Positions 29,729-40,886 of a stretch of 64,000 nt of DNA are shown here, one piece after another (positions within the stretch are counted from its first letter, which is position 1; every line of letters starts with the position of its first letter). The DNA is from Bugula neritina (Eukaryota; Bryozoa; Gymnolaemata; Cheilostomatida; Bugulidae), in the NCBI GenBank assembly GCA_964035545.1, contig OZ037771.1:10051408-10115407 (forward strand). The letters run 5' to 3'. The notes under the pieces are model-generated. The model saw only the letters and a program-made list of their open reading frames with translations. It searched no databases and was not told the origin of the DNA. Position numbers and translations under genes: made by a program.

Positions 29729-31066
29729 CCAATTCATGTTTAAGTTATAGCTTGTTGAAAAACATAGTCCCCCTTCCACATTCTTTTCAATTTATACGCT
29801 CCTGACTTGTTATTGTGTCTCAATATGCCTTGTATTTGAGTGCTTGTTAGTCTCGCTTCACTAACTTCGCCTATACTTCACAAGTGCCAGTGCTGCTGGC
29901 TCAAAAGCTAAATGTTATAAACTGTCAGCTAAAACCCAATCTTGTATTCCTAGGTTGGTTGGCCTAAATAAAACAATAGTCAAATCATGATTTCATGTTT
30001 TAAAAATTTACTCTATTCTAACCTGCTGCCTAGCTAGTTCTATTTTTGATGTATAATTACAAAATTTGTGATACATTTTTTTGGCAACCATGTGATTTAT
30101 AAAATGCAGTAATGGTACTTATAATATTATATTATTATCATTATAATATATTATATAGTATTATGTGTGTTTTTATTATACTGCATAATATCTATTTTAT
30201 TATTGTTGTTGTGCAAACAAGTGCAATTAACCTAGTTTTCAAAATGTACCTCTAAATTATCAGAATATCAGTTTAGATATTTTCATGCTTTGTAAGGTAA
30301 ACCTAAAAAAAGAGGCTGTATTCCCAAAGTAAAGGGTGTTGAACTATGAACTATATTAGATTAGCCACTCTGCTACCAAGTGCATCAGTATAATATTATA
30401 TGAATAGCTCTGATGCTTTGTCTCCGGTGGCTGGCTGCGATATGATAACTTGGCCAACTTCCAAGAGTTTAAAATTGGCGCAATTATTCAAGAGGTTACA
30501 TACTGCACAGAGCTAGCAGTGATAGTAACCTTGCTATTGGCAGTACTTATTACAACTGCCAGCATATAAGCTGCATTGTAGAATGCCGTTGGGGTAGGCT
30601 AGTAAAACCAAATTCTGCTCTCTAATATACCTTAGACACAATGCAGCAACATAATTGTTCATTTCAAATTACATTGCCACCCTTACATGAGCTGTGGGCT
30701 TCATAAAGATTCATATGATTAGAGATTTATGCTATAGGCTAGCTATGATGAAAATAACACACCATTGTCAAAGTTAACTTCAAGTATGTTGTTTTCCAGA
30801 AACTCAGTAATGTCCATTTATCTCTCGCATACAAATACTTATGTAATAGCATACAGTTTAAGTTTTATTTTAGAGCACATCTGCAAACTCTACAATAAGA
30901 GCTTGCTTTACCAGTCTATTTCAGACCTGTTTTTGTAGCTAGTAATACGCAAGCTACTTATTTTTAAACTTTTGGGTTATTTGTTCAAAACCATTAGCTT
31001 TGCTAGTAACCCGAGACTATTGCAACAGTTGACTGCTATCAACATGAATTGACAGCCTAATAATTA
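29729..31066. other. Transposon interior, left part: no gene seen
   Basis: This is ordinary-complexity, AT-rich sequence between the left inverted repeat and the tRNA-like region. No open frame above about 60 codons and no recognisable protein motif is present in any frame. It holds one low-complexity AT tract (30,119-30,211) and an imperfect palindrome AATTGGCGCAATT near 30,473. It may be the remnant of an internal region that once carried a transposase, or unrelated filler. Confidence 0.7.
30119..30211. repeat. AT-rich low-complexity tract
   Basis: Irregular ATA/TTA repeats have almost no G or C from 30,119 to about 30,164, and the tract then continues as T-rich sequence. The central part can pair with itself (ATAATATTAT against ATATTAT runs), so it could form a weak hairpin. 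It is probably a decayed microsatellite. Confidence 0.65.
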
Positions 31067-31141
31067 TAACCCGTTTGCGCGCGAAATATTTATGTAATGA
31101 TAGTGACTCATATAGTGCGCGTTTCATTAACGATGACTGCG

Positions 31142-31195
31142 TGGTCCAGAGGTTAGAGGCGTCAGCGACGAGTTGGATGGTCATGGTTCAACCTT
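31142..31195 (+). promoter_or_regulatory. tRNA-like internal Pol III promoter (A box and B box)
   Basis: TGGTCCAGAGG at 31,142-31,152, followed by TTAGAG, resembles the A box and D arm of tRNA-Glu and tRNA-Asp type genes. GGTTCAACCTT at 31,185-31,195 fits the B box core GGTTCRANNCC except for its last two bases. The 43-bp spacing is right for a tRNA. The flanking sequences do not form an acceptor stem and the T stem would rely on G-T pairs, so this is not a functional tRNA gene. It resembles the head of a tRNA-derived SINE or a tRNA pseudogene. Confidence 0.6.
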
Positions 31196-31207
31196 GTTTT
31201 GTTGCAA

Positions 31208-31215
31208 TTTTTTTT
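31208..31215 (+). terminator. T8 run downstream of the B box
   Basis: Eight T residues lie 13 bp beyond the B box, where a Pol III transcript from the tRNA-like promoter would stop after about 75-80 nt. A second run of ten T residues is at 31,270-31,279. The surrounding sequence is T-rich, so both may be coincidental. Confidence 0.35.
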
Positions 31216-31313
31216 GTCAATTTATGCAAATCCTCCGCATGTATAATAAATATGGCTATAAGTGTAAAGTTTTTTTTTTAACTTTTGTTCAACAGTAAGA
31301 CAACATACATGCA

Positions 31314-31950
31314 TAATAATTAGATACTGAACGCTGGACTAAACCTTAAATTGATCTTATAGAATACAATGTACTTAAAATAATCATATGTGAATTAGAG
31401 AAACTGAAAGTACACCTGCGGTGCTATAGACAGACCTTTACTGACAAGACTGCAAAGTGAAGTGATTTAGCTGAAATTAACTCTGCCAAACAAACAAAGA
31501 ATTATGTTGTGCTGAGGCATTTTCAATATATTATTGTAACATAGTGAGATGATTCAGCTAAGTGCTAATGTAAAACAGGGAACATTATCTTGGCAGAAAT
31601 CCAATAGATTGCCAATTTGTGCGAGAGGGTACTATATGTTATTGTGATAGCGCAGAGCGGCAAACGTACTAGGAATGTTATAATTAGTCACAGGAGCGTA
31701 GCTAGAACCACCATATGAAGAATTTAGAAAATTGCAGTGAAACTTGCAAAATGGTGTATGTTTTTACCAAATTGTGAAGAGCATAAACAGAATTTCAAAA
31801 AACAAAGAAAGTATATTAGAGAAAACATATCAAGGAATGTCAAGTTTAACTTTTAGACTTTATAAAATGAATCCCCTGTGCTACAGCAGTGGAACATGGA
31901 GGGTATAAAATTTTACTTATTATGCAACAACTTTCTCAGAAAAATTTTTA
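31314..31950. other. Transposon interior, right part: no gene seen
   Basis: This is AT-rich single-copy sequence between the tRNA-like region and the right inverted repeat. All six frames are broken by frequent stops, and I recognise no motif, RNA gene or further repeat. Several A-rich patches occur near 31,800 and 31,940. Confidence 0.7.
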
Positions 31951-32115
31951 TTGAAAAATTAAAAAAGTATATGAAAGAGGAATGCAAGAGCTATCTTTTC
32001 ATGTAAAATTTGTTAATGTGAGACAAAAACTGTTCGAGCTATCCCCTGGAAACCGTTTATATATAACATAAAGCAGTGCTTGAATCTGGAAAGTAATGAC
32101 CTTAAACTAACTGTG
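31951..32115 (-). repeat. Right terminal inverted repeat of the transposon
   Basis: Read on the minus strand from 32,115 it starts CACAGTTAGTTTAAGGTCAT, one mismatch in 20 from the left end. The inner shared blocks are the complements of those in the left arm: at 32,065-32,075, 32,030-32,043, 31,992-32,002 and 31,951-31,972, in the same order and at nearly the same spacing. The two arms have drifted from each other by substitutions and small gaps. Confidence 0.85.
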
Positions 32116-32117
32116 AA
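32116..32117. other. Right copy of the probable 2-bp target duplication (AA)
   Basis: These are the first two bases of the satellite to the right of the element. They correspond to the same two A residues as 29,550-29,551 when both flanks are laid over the uninterrupted site at 38,564-38,565. Confidence 0.55.
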
Positions 32118-35100
32118 AACATGAGCCATATACTGAAAAATGCCTCAGCATACTCAAATATACTGCAAGATGCTGCAACATACGTAAATACACTGTAACA
32201 TACTGAAATACACTGCAACATACTGCAGCATAGTGAAGTACACTGTAAAATATTGAAATACACTGCAACACATTGGAATATACTGCAACACACTGAAATA
32301 TACTGCAACATACTGAAATATACTGCAACATACTGCAACATACTAAAGTGCACTGTAGCATACTGTAACTTACTGAAATACACTGCAACAAACTGTAACA
32401 TACTGAAACACACTGAAACATACTGAAACATACTGAAACATACTGTAAGATACTGAAACACACTGAAACATACTGAAACATACTGAGACATACTGAAATA
32501 CACTGCAACATACTGAAACATACTGAAATATACTGAAATATACTAAAATACACTGGAACACATTGAAAAATACTGCAACATACTGAAAGACACTTCAACC
32601 CACTGAAGTATAGTGTAATATACGGAAATGTACTGTAACATACTGATATTTACTGTAACACACTAAAATATACTGCAACATACTGAAATACACTGTAACA
32701 TACCGAAATAAACTGCAACATAATGCAACATACTGAATTACACTGTAACATACTAAAATACACTGCAACATTCTGCAACATACTTCAACGTACTGAAAGA
32801 CACTGTAACATAATGAAATACACTGCAACACATTGAAATATACCGCAACAGACTGGAATATACTGCAACACATCCAAGTACATCGTAATATACGGACATG
32901 TACTGTAACATACTGGAACATACAGAAATACACTGCAACAAACTGTAACATACTGAAACACACTGAAACATACTGAAACATACTGAAACATACTGTAACA
33001 TACTGAAACACACTGAAACATACTGAAACATACTGAGACATACTGAAATACACTGCAACATACTGCAACATACTGAAATATACTGAAATATACTGAAATA
33101 CACTGTAACACATTGAAAAATACCGCAACATACTGAAAGACACTTCAACTCACTGAAGTATAGTGTAATATACGGAAATGTACTGTAACATACTGATATT
33201 TACTGTAACACACTGAAATGAACTGCAACATACTGAAATACACTGTTACATGCCAAAATAAACTGCAACATACTGCAACATACTGAAATACACTGTAACA
33301 TACTCAAATACACTGCAACATTCTGCAACATATTGAAATATACTGCAACACACTGAAATATACTGCAACACACTGAAATATACTGCAAAACACTGAAATA
33401 TACTTCAACATACTGCAACATACTGAAAGACACTACAACTCACTGAAGTATAGTGCAATATACAGAAATGTACTCTAACATACTGATATTTAATGTTACA
33501 CACTGAAATATACTACAACATACTGAAATACACTGTAACATACCGAAATAAGCTGCAACATACTGCAACATACTGAAATACACTGTAACATGATGAAGTA
33601 CACTGCAAAACATTGAAATACACTGCAACAAACTGAAATATACTGCAACACATCCAAGTAGACTGTAATATACGGACATGTACTGTAACATACTGAAACA
33701 AAATGAAATATACTGTAACACTCTGAGTAATACTGCAAAATGCTGAAATATACTGTAACACAGTGAAGTATACTGCAAAATTCTGAAACATACTGCAACA
33801 TACTAAAACATGAGCCATATACTGAAAAATGCCTCAGCATACTCAAATATACTGCAAGATGCTGCAACATACGTAAATACACTGTAACATACTGAAATAC
33901 ACTGCAACATACTGCAGCATAGTGAAGTACACTGTAAAATATTGAAATACACTGCAACACATTGGAATATACTGCAACACACTGAAATATACTGCAACAT
34001 ACTGAAATATACTGCAACATACTGCAACATACTAAAGTGCACTGTAGCATACTGTAACTTACTGAAATACACTGCAACAAACTGTAACATACTGAAACAC
34101 ACTGAAACATACTGAAACATACTGAAACATACTGTAAGATACTGAAACACACTGAAACATACTGAAACATACTGAGACATACTGAGACATACTGAAATAC
34201 ACTGCAACATACTGAAACATACTGAAATATACTGAAATATACTAAAATACACTGGAACACATTGAAAAATACTGCAACATACTGAAAGACACTTCAACCC
34301 ACTGAAGTATAGTGTAATATACGGAAATGTACTGTAACATACTGATATTTACTGTAACACACTAAAATATACTGCAACATACTGAAATACACTGTAACAT
34401 ACCGAAATAAACTGCAACATAATGCAACATACTGAATTACACTGTAACATACTAAAATACACTGCAACATTCTGCAACATACTTCAACGTACTGAAAGAC
34501 ACTGTAACATAATGAAATACACTGCAACACATTGAAATATACCGCAACAGACTGGAATATACTGCAACACATCCAAGTACATCGTAATATACGGACATGT
34601 ACTGTAACATACTGGAACATACAGAAATACACTGCAACAAACTGTAACATACTGAAACACACTGAAACATACTGAAACATACTGAAACATACTGTAACAT
34701 ACTGAAACACACTGAAACATACTGAAACATACTGAGACATACTGAAATACACTGCAACATACTGCAACATACTGAAATATACTGAAATATACTGAAATAC
34801 ACTGTAACACATTGAAAAATACCGCAACATACTGAAAGACACTTCAACTCACTGAAGTATAGTGTAATATACGGAAATGTACTGTAACATACTGATATTT
34901 ACTGTAACACACTGAAATGAACTGCAACATACTGAAATACACTGTTACATGCCAAAATAAACTGCAACATACTGCAACATACTGAAATACACTGTAACAT
35001 ACTCAAATACACTGCAACATTCTGCAACATATTGAAATATACTGCAACACACTGAAATATACTGCAACACACTGAAATATACTGCAAAATACTGAAATAT

Positions 35101-35138
35101 ACTTCAACATACTGCAACATACTGAAAGACACTACAAC
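32116..35138. repeat. 1,689/1,699-bp tandem duplication
   Basis: The sequence starting AAAACATGAGCC at 32,116 restarts at 33,805 (offset 1,689). After about 34,180 the offset is 1,699, because copy 2 has a second GAGACATACT monomer at about 34,174-34,193. Landmarks at 32,595, 32,753 and 33,200 recur at 34,294, 34,452 and 34,899. The second copy diverges from the first near 35,210. Position 33,805 is one of the uninterrupted versions of the transposon's target. Confidence 0.85.
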
Positions 35139-38100
35139 TCACTGAAGTATAGTGCAATATACAGAAATGTACTCTAACATACTGATATTTAATGTTACAC
35201 ACTGAAATATACTAAAACATACTGAAATACACTGTAACATACCGAAATAAGCTGCAACATACTGCAACATACTGAAATACACTGTAACATGATGAAGTAC
35301 ACTGCAACACATTGAAATACACTGCAACAAACTGAAATATACTGCAACATACTGAAATGTACTGCAACATACTGAAATACATTGCAACATATCGAAGTAT
35401 ATCGTAATAAACGGACATGTACTGAAACATACTGAAACACACTGAAACATACGGAAACATACTGAAACATACTGAAATACACTGCAACAAACTGCAACAT
35501 ACTGAAACATACTGTAACATGATGAAAAACACTGCAACACATTGAAATATACTGCAACAAACTGAAATATACTGCAACATACTGAAACGTACTGCAACAT
35601 ACTGAAACTAATTGCAACATATCGAAGTATATCGTAAAATACGGACATGTACTGTAACATACTGAAACACACTGAAACATACTGAAACATACTGAAACAT
35701 ACTGAAACATACTGAGATACACTGCAACATACTGCAACATACTGAAATACACTGTAACATGATGAAATACACTGCAACACATTGGAATATACTGCAACAA
35801 ACTGGAATATACTGCAACATACTGAAATGTGCTGCAACATACTGAAATACATTGCAATATATCGAAGTATATCGTAATATACGGACATGTACTGTAACAT
35901 ACTGAAACACACTGAAACATACTGAAACATACTAAAATATACTGAAACATACTGAAATACACTGTAACACATTGAAAAATACTGCAACATACTGAAGGAC
36001 ACTTCAACTCACTGAAGTATAGTGTAATATACAGAAATGTACTGTAACATACTGATATTTACTATAACACACTGAAATATACTGCAACATACTGAAATAC
36101 ACTGTAACATACCGAAATAAACTGCAACATAATGCAACATACTGAATTACACTGTAACATACTAAAATACACTGCAACATTCTGCAACATACTTCAACGT
36201 ACTGAAAGACACTGTAACATAATGAAATACACTGCAACACATTGAAATATACCGCAACAGACAGGAATATACTGCAACACATCCAAGTACATAGTAGTAT
36301 ACGGACATGTACTGTAACATACTGGAACATACTGAAACATACTGCAACATTCTGAAGTACACTGTAAGATATTGAAATACACCGCAACAAACTGCAACAT
36401 ATTGAAGTACACTGTACATATTGAAAAACACTGCAACACACTGAAATATACTGCAACACACTGAAATATACTGCAAATAAACTGAATTATACTTCAACAT
36501 ACTGCAACATACTGAAAGACACTACAACTCACTGAAGTATAGTGCAATATACAGAAATGTATTCTAACATACTGATATTTAATGTTACACACTGAAATAT
36601 ACTACAACATACTGAAATACACTGCAACATACCGAAATAAGCTGCAACATACTGCAACATACTGAAATACACTGTAACATGATGTAGTACACTGCAACAC
36701 ATTGAAATATACTGCAACACACTGAAATATACTGCAAAATACTGAATTATACTTCAACATACTGCAACATACTGAAAGACACTACAACTCATTGAAGTAT
36801 AGTGCAATATACAGAAATGTACTCTAACATACTGATATTTAATGTTACACACTGAAATATACTACAACATACTGAAATACACTGTAACATACCGAAATAA
36901 GCTGCAACATACTGCAACATACTGAAATACACTGTAACATGATGAAGTACACTGCAACACATTGAAATACACTGCAACAAACTGAAATATACTGCATCAT
37001 ACTGAAATGTACTGCAACATACTGAAATACATTGCAACATATCGAAGTATATCGTAATAAACGGACATGTACTGAAACATACTGAAACACACTGAAACAT
37101 ACTGAAACATACTGAAACATACTGAAATACACTGCAACAAACTGCAACATACTGAAACATACTGTAACATGATGAAAAACACTGCAACACATTGAAATAT
37201 ACTGCAACAAACTGAAATATACTGCAACATACTGAAACGTACTGCAACATACTGAAACTAATTGCAACATATCGAAGTATATCGTAAAATACGGACATGT
37301 ACTGTAACATACTGAAACACACTGAAACATACTGAAACATACTGAAACATACTGAAACATACTGAGATACACTGCAACATACTGCAACATACTGAAATAC
37401 ACTGTAACATGATGAAATACACTGCAACACATTGGAATATACTGCAACAAACTGGAATATACTGCAACATACTGAAACGTGCTGCAACATACTGAAATAC
37501 ATTGCAATATATCGAAGTATATCGTAATATACGGACATGTACTGTAACATACTGAAACACACTGAAACATACTGAAACATACTAAAATATACTGAAACAT
37601 ACTGAAATACACTCTAACACATTGAAAAATACTGCAACATACTGAAGGACACTTCAACTCACTGAAGTATAGTGTAATATACAGAAATGTACTGTAACAT
37701 ACTGATATTTACTGTAACACACTGAAATATACTGCAACATACTGAAATACACTGTAACATACCGAAATAAGCTGCAACATAATGCAACATACTGAATTAC
37801 ACTGTAACATACTAAAATACACTGCAACATTCTGCAACATACTTCAACGTACTGAAAGACACTGTAACATAATGAAATACACTGCAACACATTGAAATAT
37901 ACCGCAACAGACAGGAATATACTGCAACACATCCAAGTACATAGTAGTATACGGACATGTACTGTAACATACTGGAACATACTGAAACATACTGCAACAT
38001 TCTGAAGTACACTGTAAAATATTGAAATACACCGCAACAAACTGCAACATATTGAAGTACACTGTACATATTGAAAAACACTGCAACACACTGAAATATA

Positions 38101-38563
38101 CTGCAACACACTGAAATATACTGCAAAAAAACTGAATTATACTTCAACATACTGCAACATACTGAAAGACACTACAACTCACTGAAGTATAGTACAATAT
38201 ACAGAAATGTATTCTAACATACTGATATTTAATGTTACACACTGAAATATACTACAACATACTGAAATACACTGCAACATACCGAAATAAGCTGCAACAT
38301 ACTGCAACATACTGAAATACACTGTAACATGATGTAGTACACTGCAACACATTGAAATATACTGCAACACAATGAAATATACTGCAAAATACTGAAATAT
38401 ACTGCAACACATCCAAGTAGACTGTAATATACGGACATGTACTGTAACATACTGAAACAAAATGAAATATACTGTAACACTCTGAGTAATACTGCAAAAT
38501 GCTGAAATATACTGTAACACAGTGAAGTATACTGCAAAATTCTGAAACATACTGCAACATACT
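35139..38563. repeat. 1,650-bp tandem doublet, example 5
   Basis: Halves start at 35,139 and 36,789, 1,650 bp apart, and match 18,148 and 19,798 at offset 16,991. Unlike the example at 26,346, the first half here keeps the full set of 240-bp rungs. From 36,004 on it matches 26,990-29,551 at offset 9,014, including shared variants such as TACTATAACAC (36,060 and 27,046). Confidence 0.86.
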
Positions 38564-38961
38564 AAAACATGAGCCATATACTGAAAAATGCCTCAGCATA
38601 CTCAAATATACTGCAAGATGCTGCAACATACGTAAATACACTGTAACATACTGAAATACACTGCAACATACTGCAGCATAGTGAAGTACACTGTAAAATA
38701 TTGAAATACACTGCAACACATTGGAATATACTGCAACACACTGAAATATACTGCAACATACTGAAATATACTGCAACATACTGCAACATACTAAAGTGCA
38801 CTGTAGCATACTGTAACTTACTGAAATACACTGCAACAAACTGTAACATACTGAAACACACTGAAACATACTGAAACATACTGAAACATACTGTAAGATA
38901 CTGAAACACACTGAAACATACTGAAACATACTGAGACATACTGAAATACACTGCAACATAC
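38564..38961. repeat. Satellite continuing across the uninterrupted transposon target
   Basis: At 38,559-38,574 the sequence CATACTAAAACATGAG runs straight through the point where the transposon sits in the sister copy. The 398 bp shown match 32,116-32,513 (right flank of the transposon), and the sequence before it matches the left flank. At about 38,962 it switches to the 5,459-bp unit. Confidence 0.86.
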
Positions 38962-40886
38962 TGAAATACACTGCAACAAGTTGGAATATACTGCAACATA
39001 CCCAAGTATATGGTAATATAATGAAATGTACTGCAACATACCGCAACATACTCAAAAACACTGTAACAAACTGAAATACGCTGCAACACATTGGAATAAA
39101 CTGCGACATATCGAAATAAATGGTAATATACTGAAATATATTGAAATACACTGTAACACATTGAAAAATACTGCAACATACTGAAACACACTACAACTCG
39201 CTGAAGTATAGTGTAACTTACTGAAATGTACTGTAACATAATGATATTTACTGCAACACACTGAAACATACTGCAACATACTGAAATACACTGTTACATA
39301 CTAAAATACACTGCAACATACTAAAATACACTGCAACAACCTGCAACATTCTGCAACATACTTCAACATACTGAAAAACACTGTAACAAACTGAAATACG
39401 CTGCAACACATTGGAATATACTGCAACATACCCAAATAAATGGTAACATACTGAAATATACTGAAATACAATGTAACGCATTGAAAAATACTGCAACACA
39501 CTGAAAGACACTACAACTCACTGAAGTATAGTGTAATATATGAAAACGTACTGTAACATACTGATATTTACTGCAACACACTGAAATATACTGCAACATA
39601 CTGAAATACACTGTTACATGCCAAAATAAACTGCAACATACTGCAACATACTGAAATACACTGTAACATACTCAAATACACGGCAACATTCTGCAACATA
39701 TTGAAATATACTGCAACACACTGAAATATACTGCAACACATCCAAGTAGACTGTAATATACGGACATGTACTGTAACATACTGAAACAAAATGAAATATA
39801 CTGTAACACTCTGAGTAATACTGCAAAATGCTGAAATATACTGTAACACAGTGAAGTATACTGCAAAATTCTGAAACATACTGCAACATACTAAAACATG
39901 AGCAATATACTGAAAAATGCCTCAGCATACTCAAATATACTGCAAGATGCTGCAACATACGTAAATACACTGTAACATACTGAAATACACTGCAACATAC
40001 TGCAGCATACTGAAGTACACTGTAAAATATTGAAATACACTGCAACACATTGGAATATACTGCAACACACTGAAATATACTGCAACATACTGAAATATAC
40101 TGCAACATACTGCAACATACTAAAGTGCACTGTAACATACTGTAACTTACTGAAATACACGGCAACAAACTGTAACATACTGAAACACACTGAAACATAC
40201 TGAAACATACTGAAACATACTGAGACATACTGAAATACACTGCAACATACTGAAACATACTGAAATATACTGAAATATACTAAAATACACTGGAACACAT
40301 TGAAAAATACTGCAACATACTGAAAGACACTTCAACCCACTGAAGTATAGTGTAATATACGGAAATGTACTGTAACATACTGATATTTACTGTAACACAC
40401 TGAAATATACTGCAACATACTGAAATACACTGTAACATACCGAAATAAACTGCAACATAATGCAACATACTGAATTACACTGTAACATACTAAAATACAC
40501 TGCAACATTCTGCAACATACTTCAACGTACTGAAAGACACTGTAACATAATGAAATACACTGCAACACATTGAAATATACCGCAACAGACTGGAATATAC
40601 TGCAACACATCCAAGTACATCGTAATATACGGACATGTACTGTAACATACTGGAACATACAGAAATACACTGCAACAAACTGTAACATACTGAAACACAC
40701 TGAAACATACTGAAACATACTGAAACATACTGTAACATACTGAAACACACTGAAACATACTGAAACATACTGAGACATACTGAAATACACTGCAACATAC
40801 TGCAACATACTGAAATATACTGAAATATACTGAAATACACTGTAACACATTGAAAAATACCGCAACATACTGAAAGACACTTCAAC
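38962..40886. repeat. 5,459-bp unit, partial first copy (last 1,925 bp)
   Basis: It matches 44,421-46,345 at offset 5,459, starting near GCAACAAGTTGG. Landmarks at 39,248, 39,614, 39,891 and 40,332 recur at 44,707, 45,073, 45,350 and 45,791. This is where the highly regular domain starts, joined to the older mosaic by a junction inside AACATACTGAAATACACTG. A few substitutions (for example AATGTAACGCATT at 39,469-39,481) set it apart from later units. Confidence 0.87.

Larger units (their letters stand above)
31067..31313 (+). mobile_element. Possible tRNA-derived SINE nested in the transposon
   Basis: The 247-bp interval is bounded by a 9-bp direct repeat, TAATAATTA, at 31,058-31,066 and 31,314-31,322. 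It contains the tRNA-like promoter at 31,142-31,195 and is locally less AT-rich (GCGCGCG at 31,077). Length and bounding repeats suit a SINE. Against this, the A box lies about 75 bp from the left boundary, which is further than usual for a tRNA head, there is no clear A-rich tail, and an AT-only 9-mer can repeat by chance. An isolated tRNA pseudogene is the main alternative. Confidence 0.35.
29552..32115. mobile_element. Non-autonomous DNA transposon with long inverted ends
   Basis: This 2,564-bp element is the only non-satellite sequence in the window. Both ends read CACAGTT inward, and the arms stay similar for about 165-177 bp. The left flank matches satellite up to 38,565 and the right flank matches from 38,564, so the sister copy there is the empty site, and removing the element restores the satellite apart from a 2-bp overlap (AA). 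No open frame longer than 68 codons lies inside, so it encodes no recognisable transposase. Families with CAC- or CAG-starting ends and short target duplications are candidates, but the family is not assigned. The insertion, or a precise loss from the other copies, came after the satellite segments were duplicated. Confidence 0.88.

Noticed and set aside
30473-30486. Palindrome AATTGGCGCAATT as a regulatory site
   Set aside because: It is a single short imperfect palindrome in AT-rich DNA, with no adjacent gene or second copy.
31131-31207. Functional tRNA gene
   Set aside because: A and B boxes are present, but the bases that should form the acceptor stem do not pair and the T stem is mostly G-T pairs.
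31075-31281. 68-codon plus-strand open frame inside the transposon
   Set aside because: It lies across the tRNA-like promoter and T-runs, has no recognisable domain and ends in a poly-T-derived FFF tail. A chance frame is the simpler explanation.
29552-32115. Assignment to Tc1/mariner, hAT or piggyBac
   Set aside because: The flanking bases are not TA, not an 8-bp duplication and not TTAA, and no transposase is present to decide the family.
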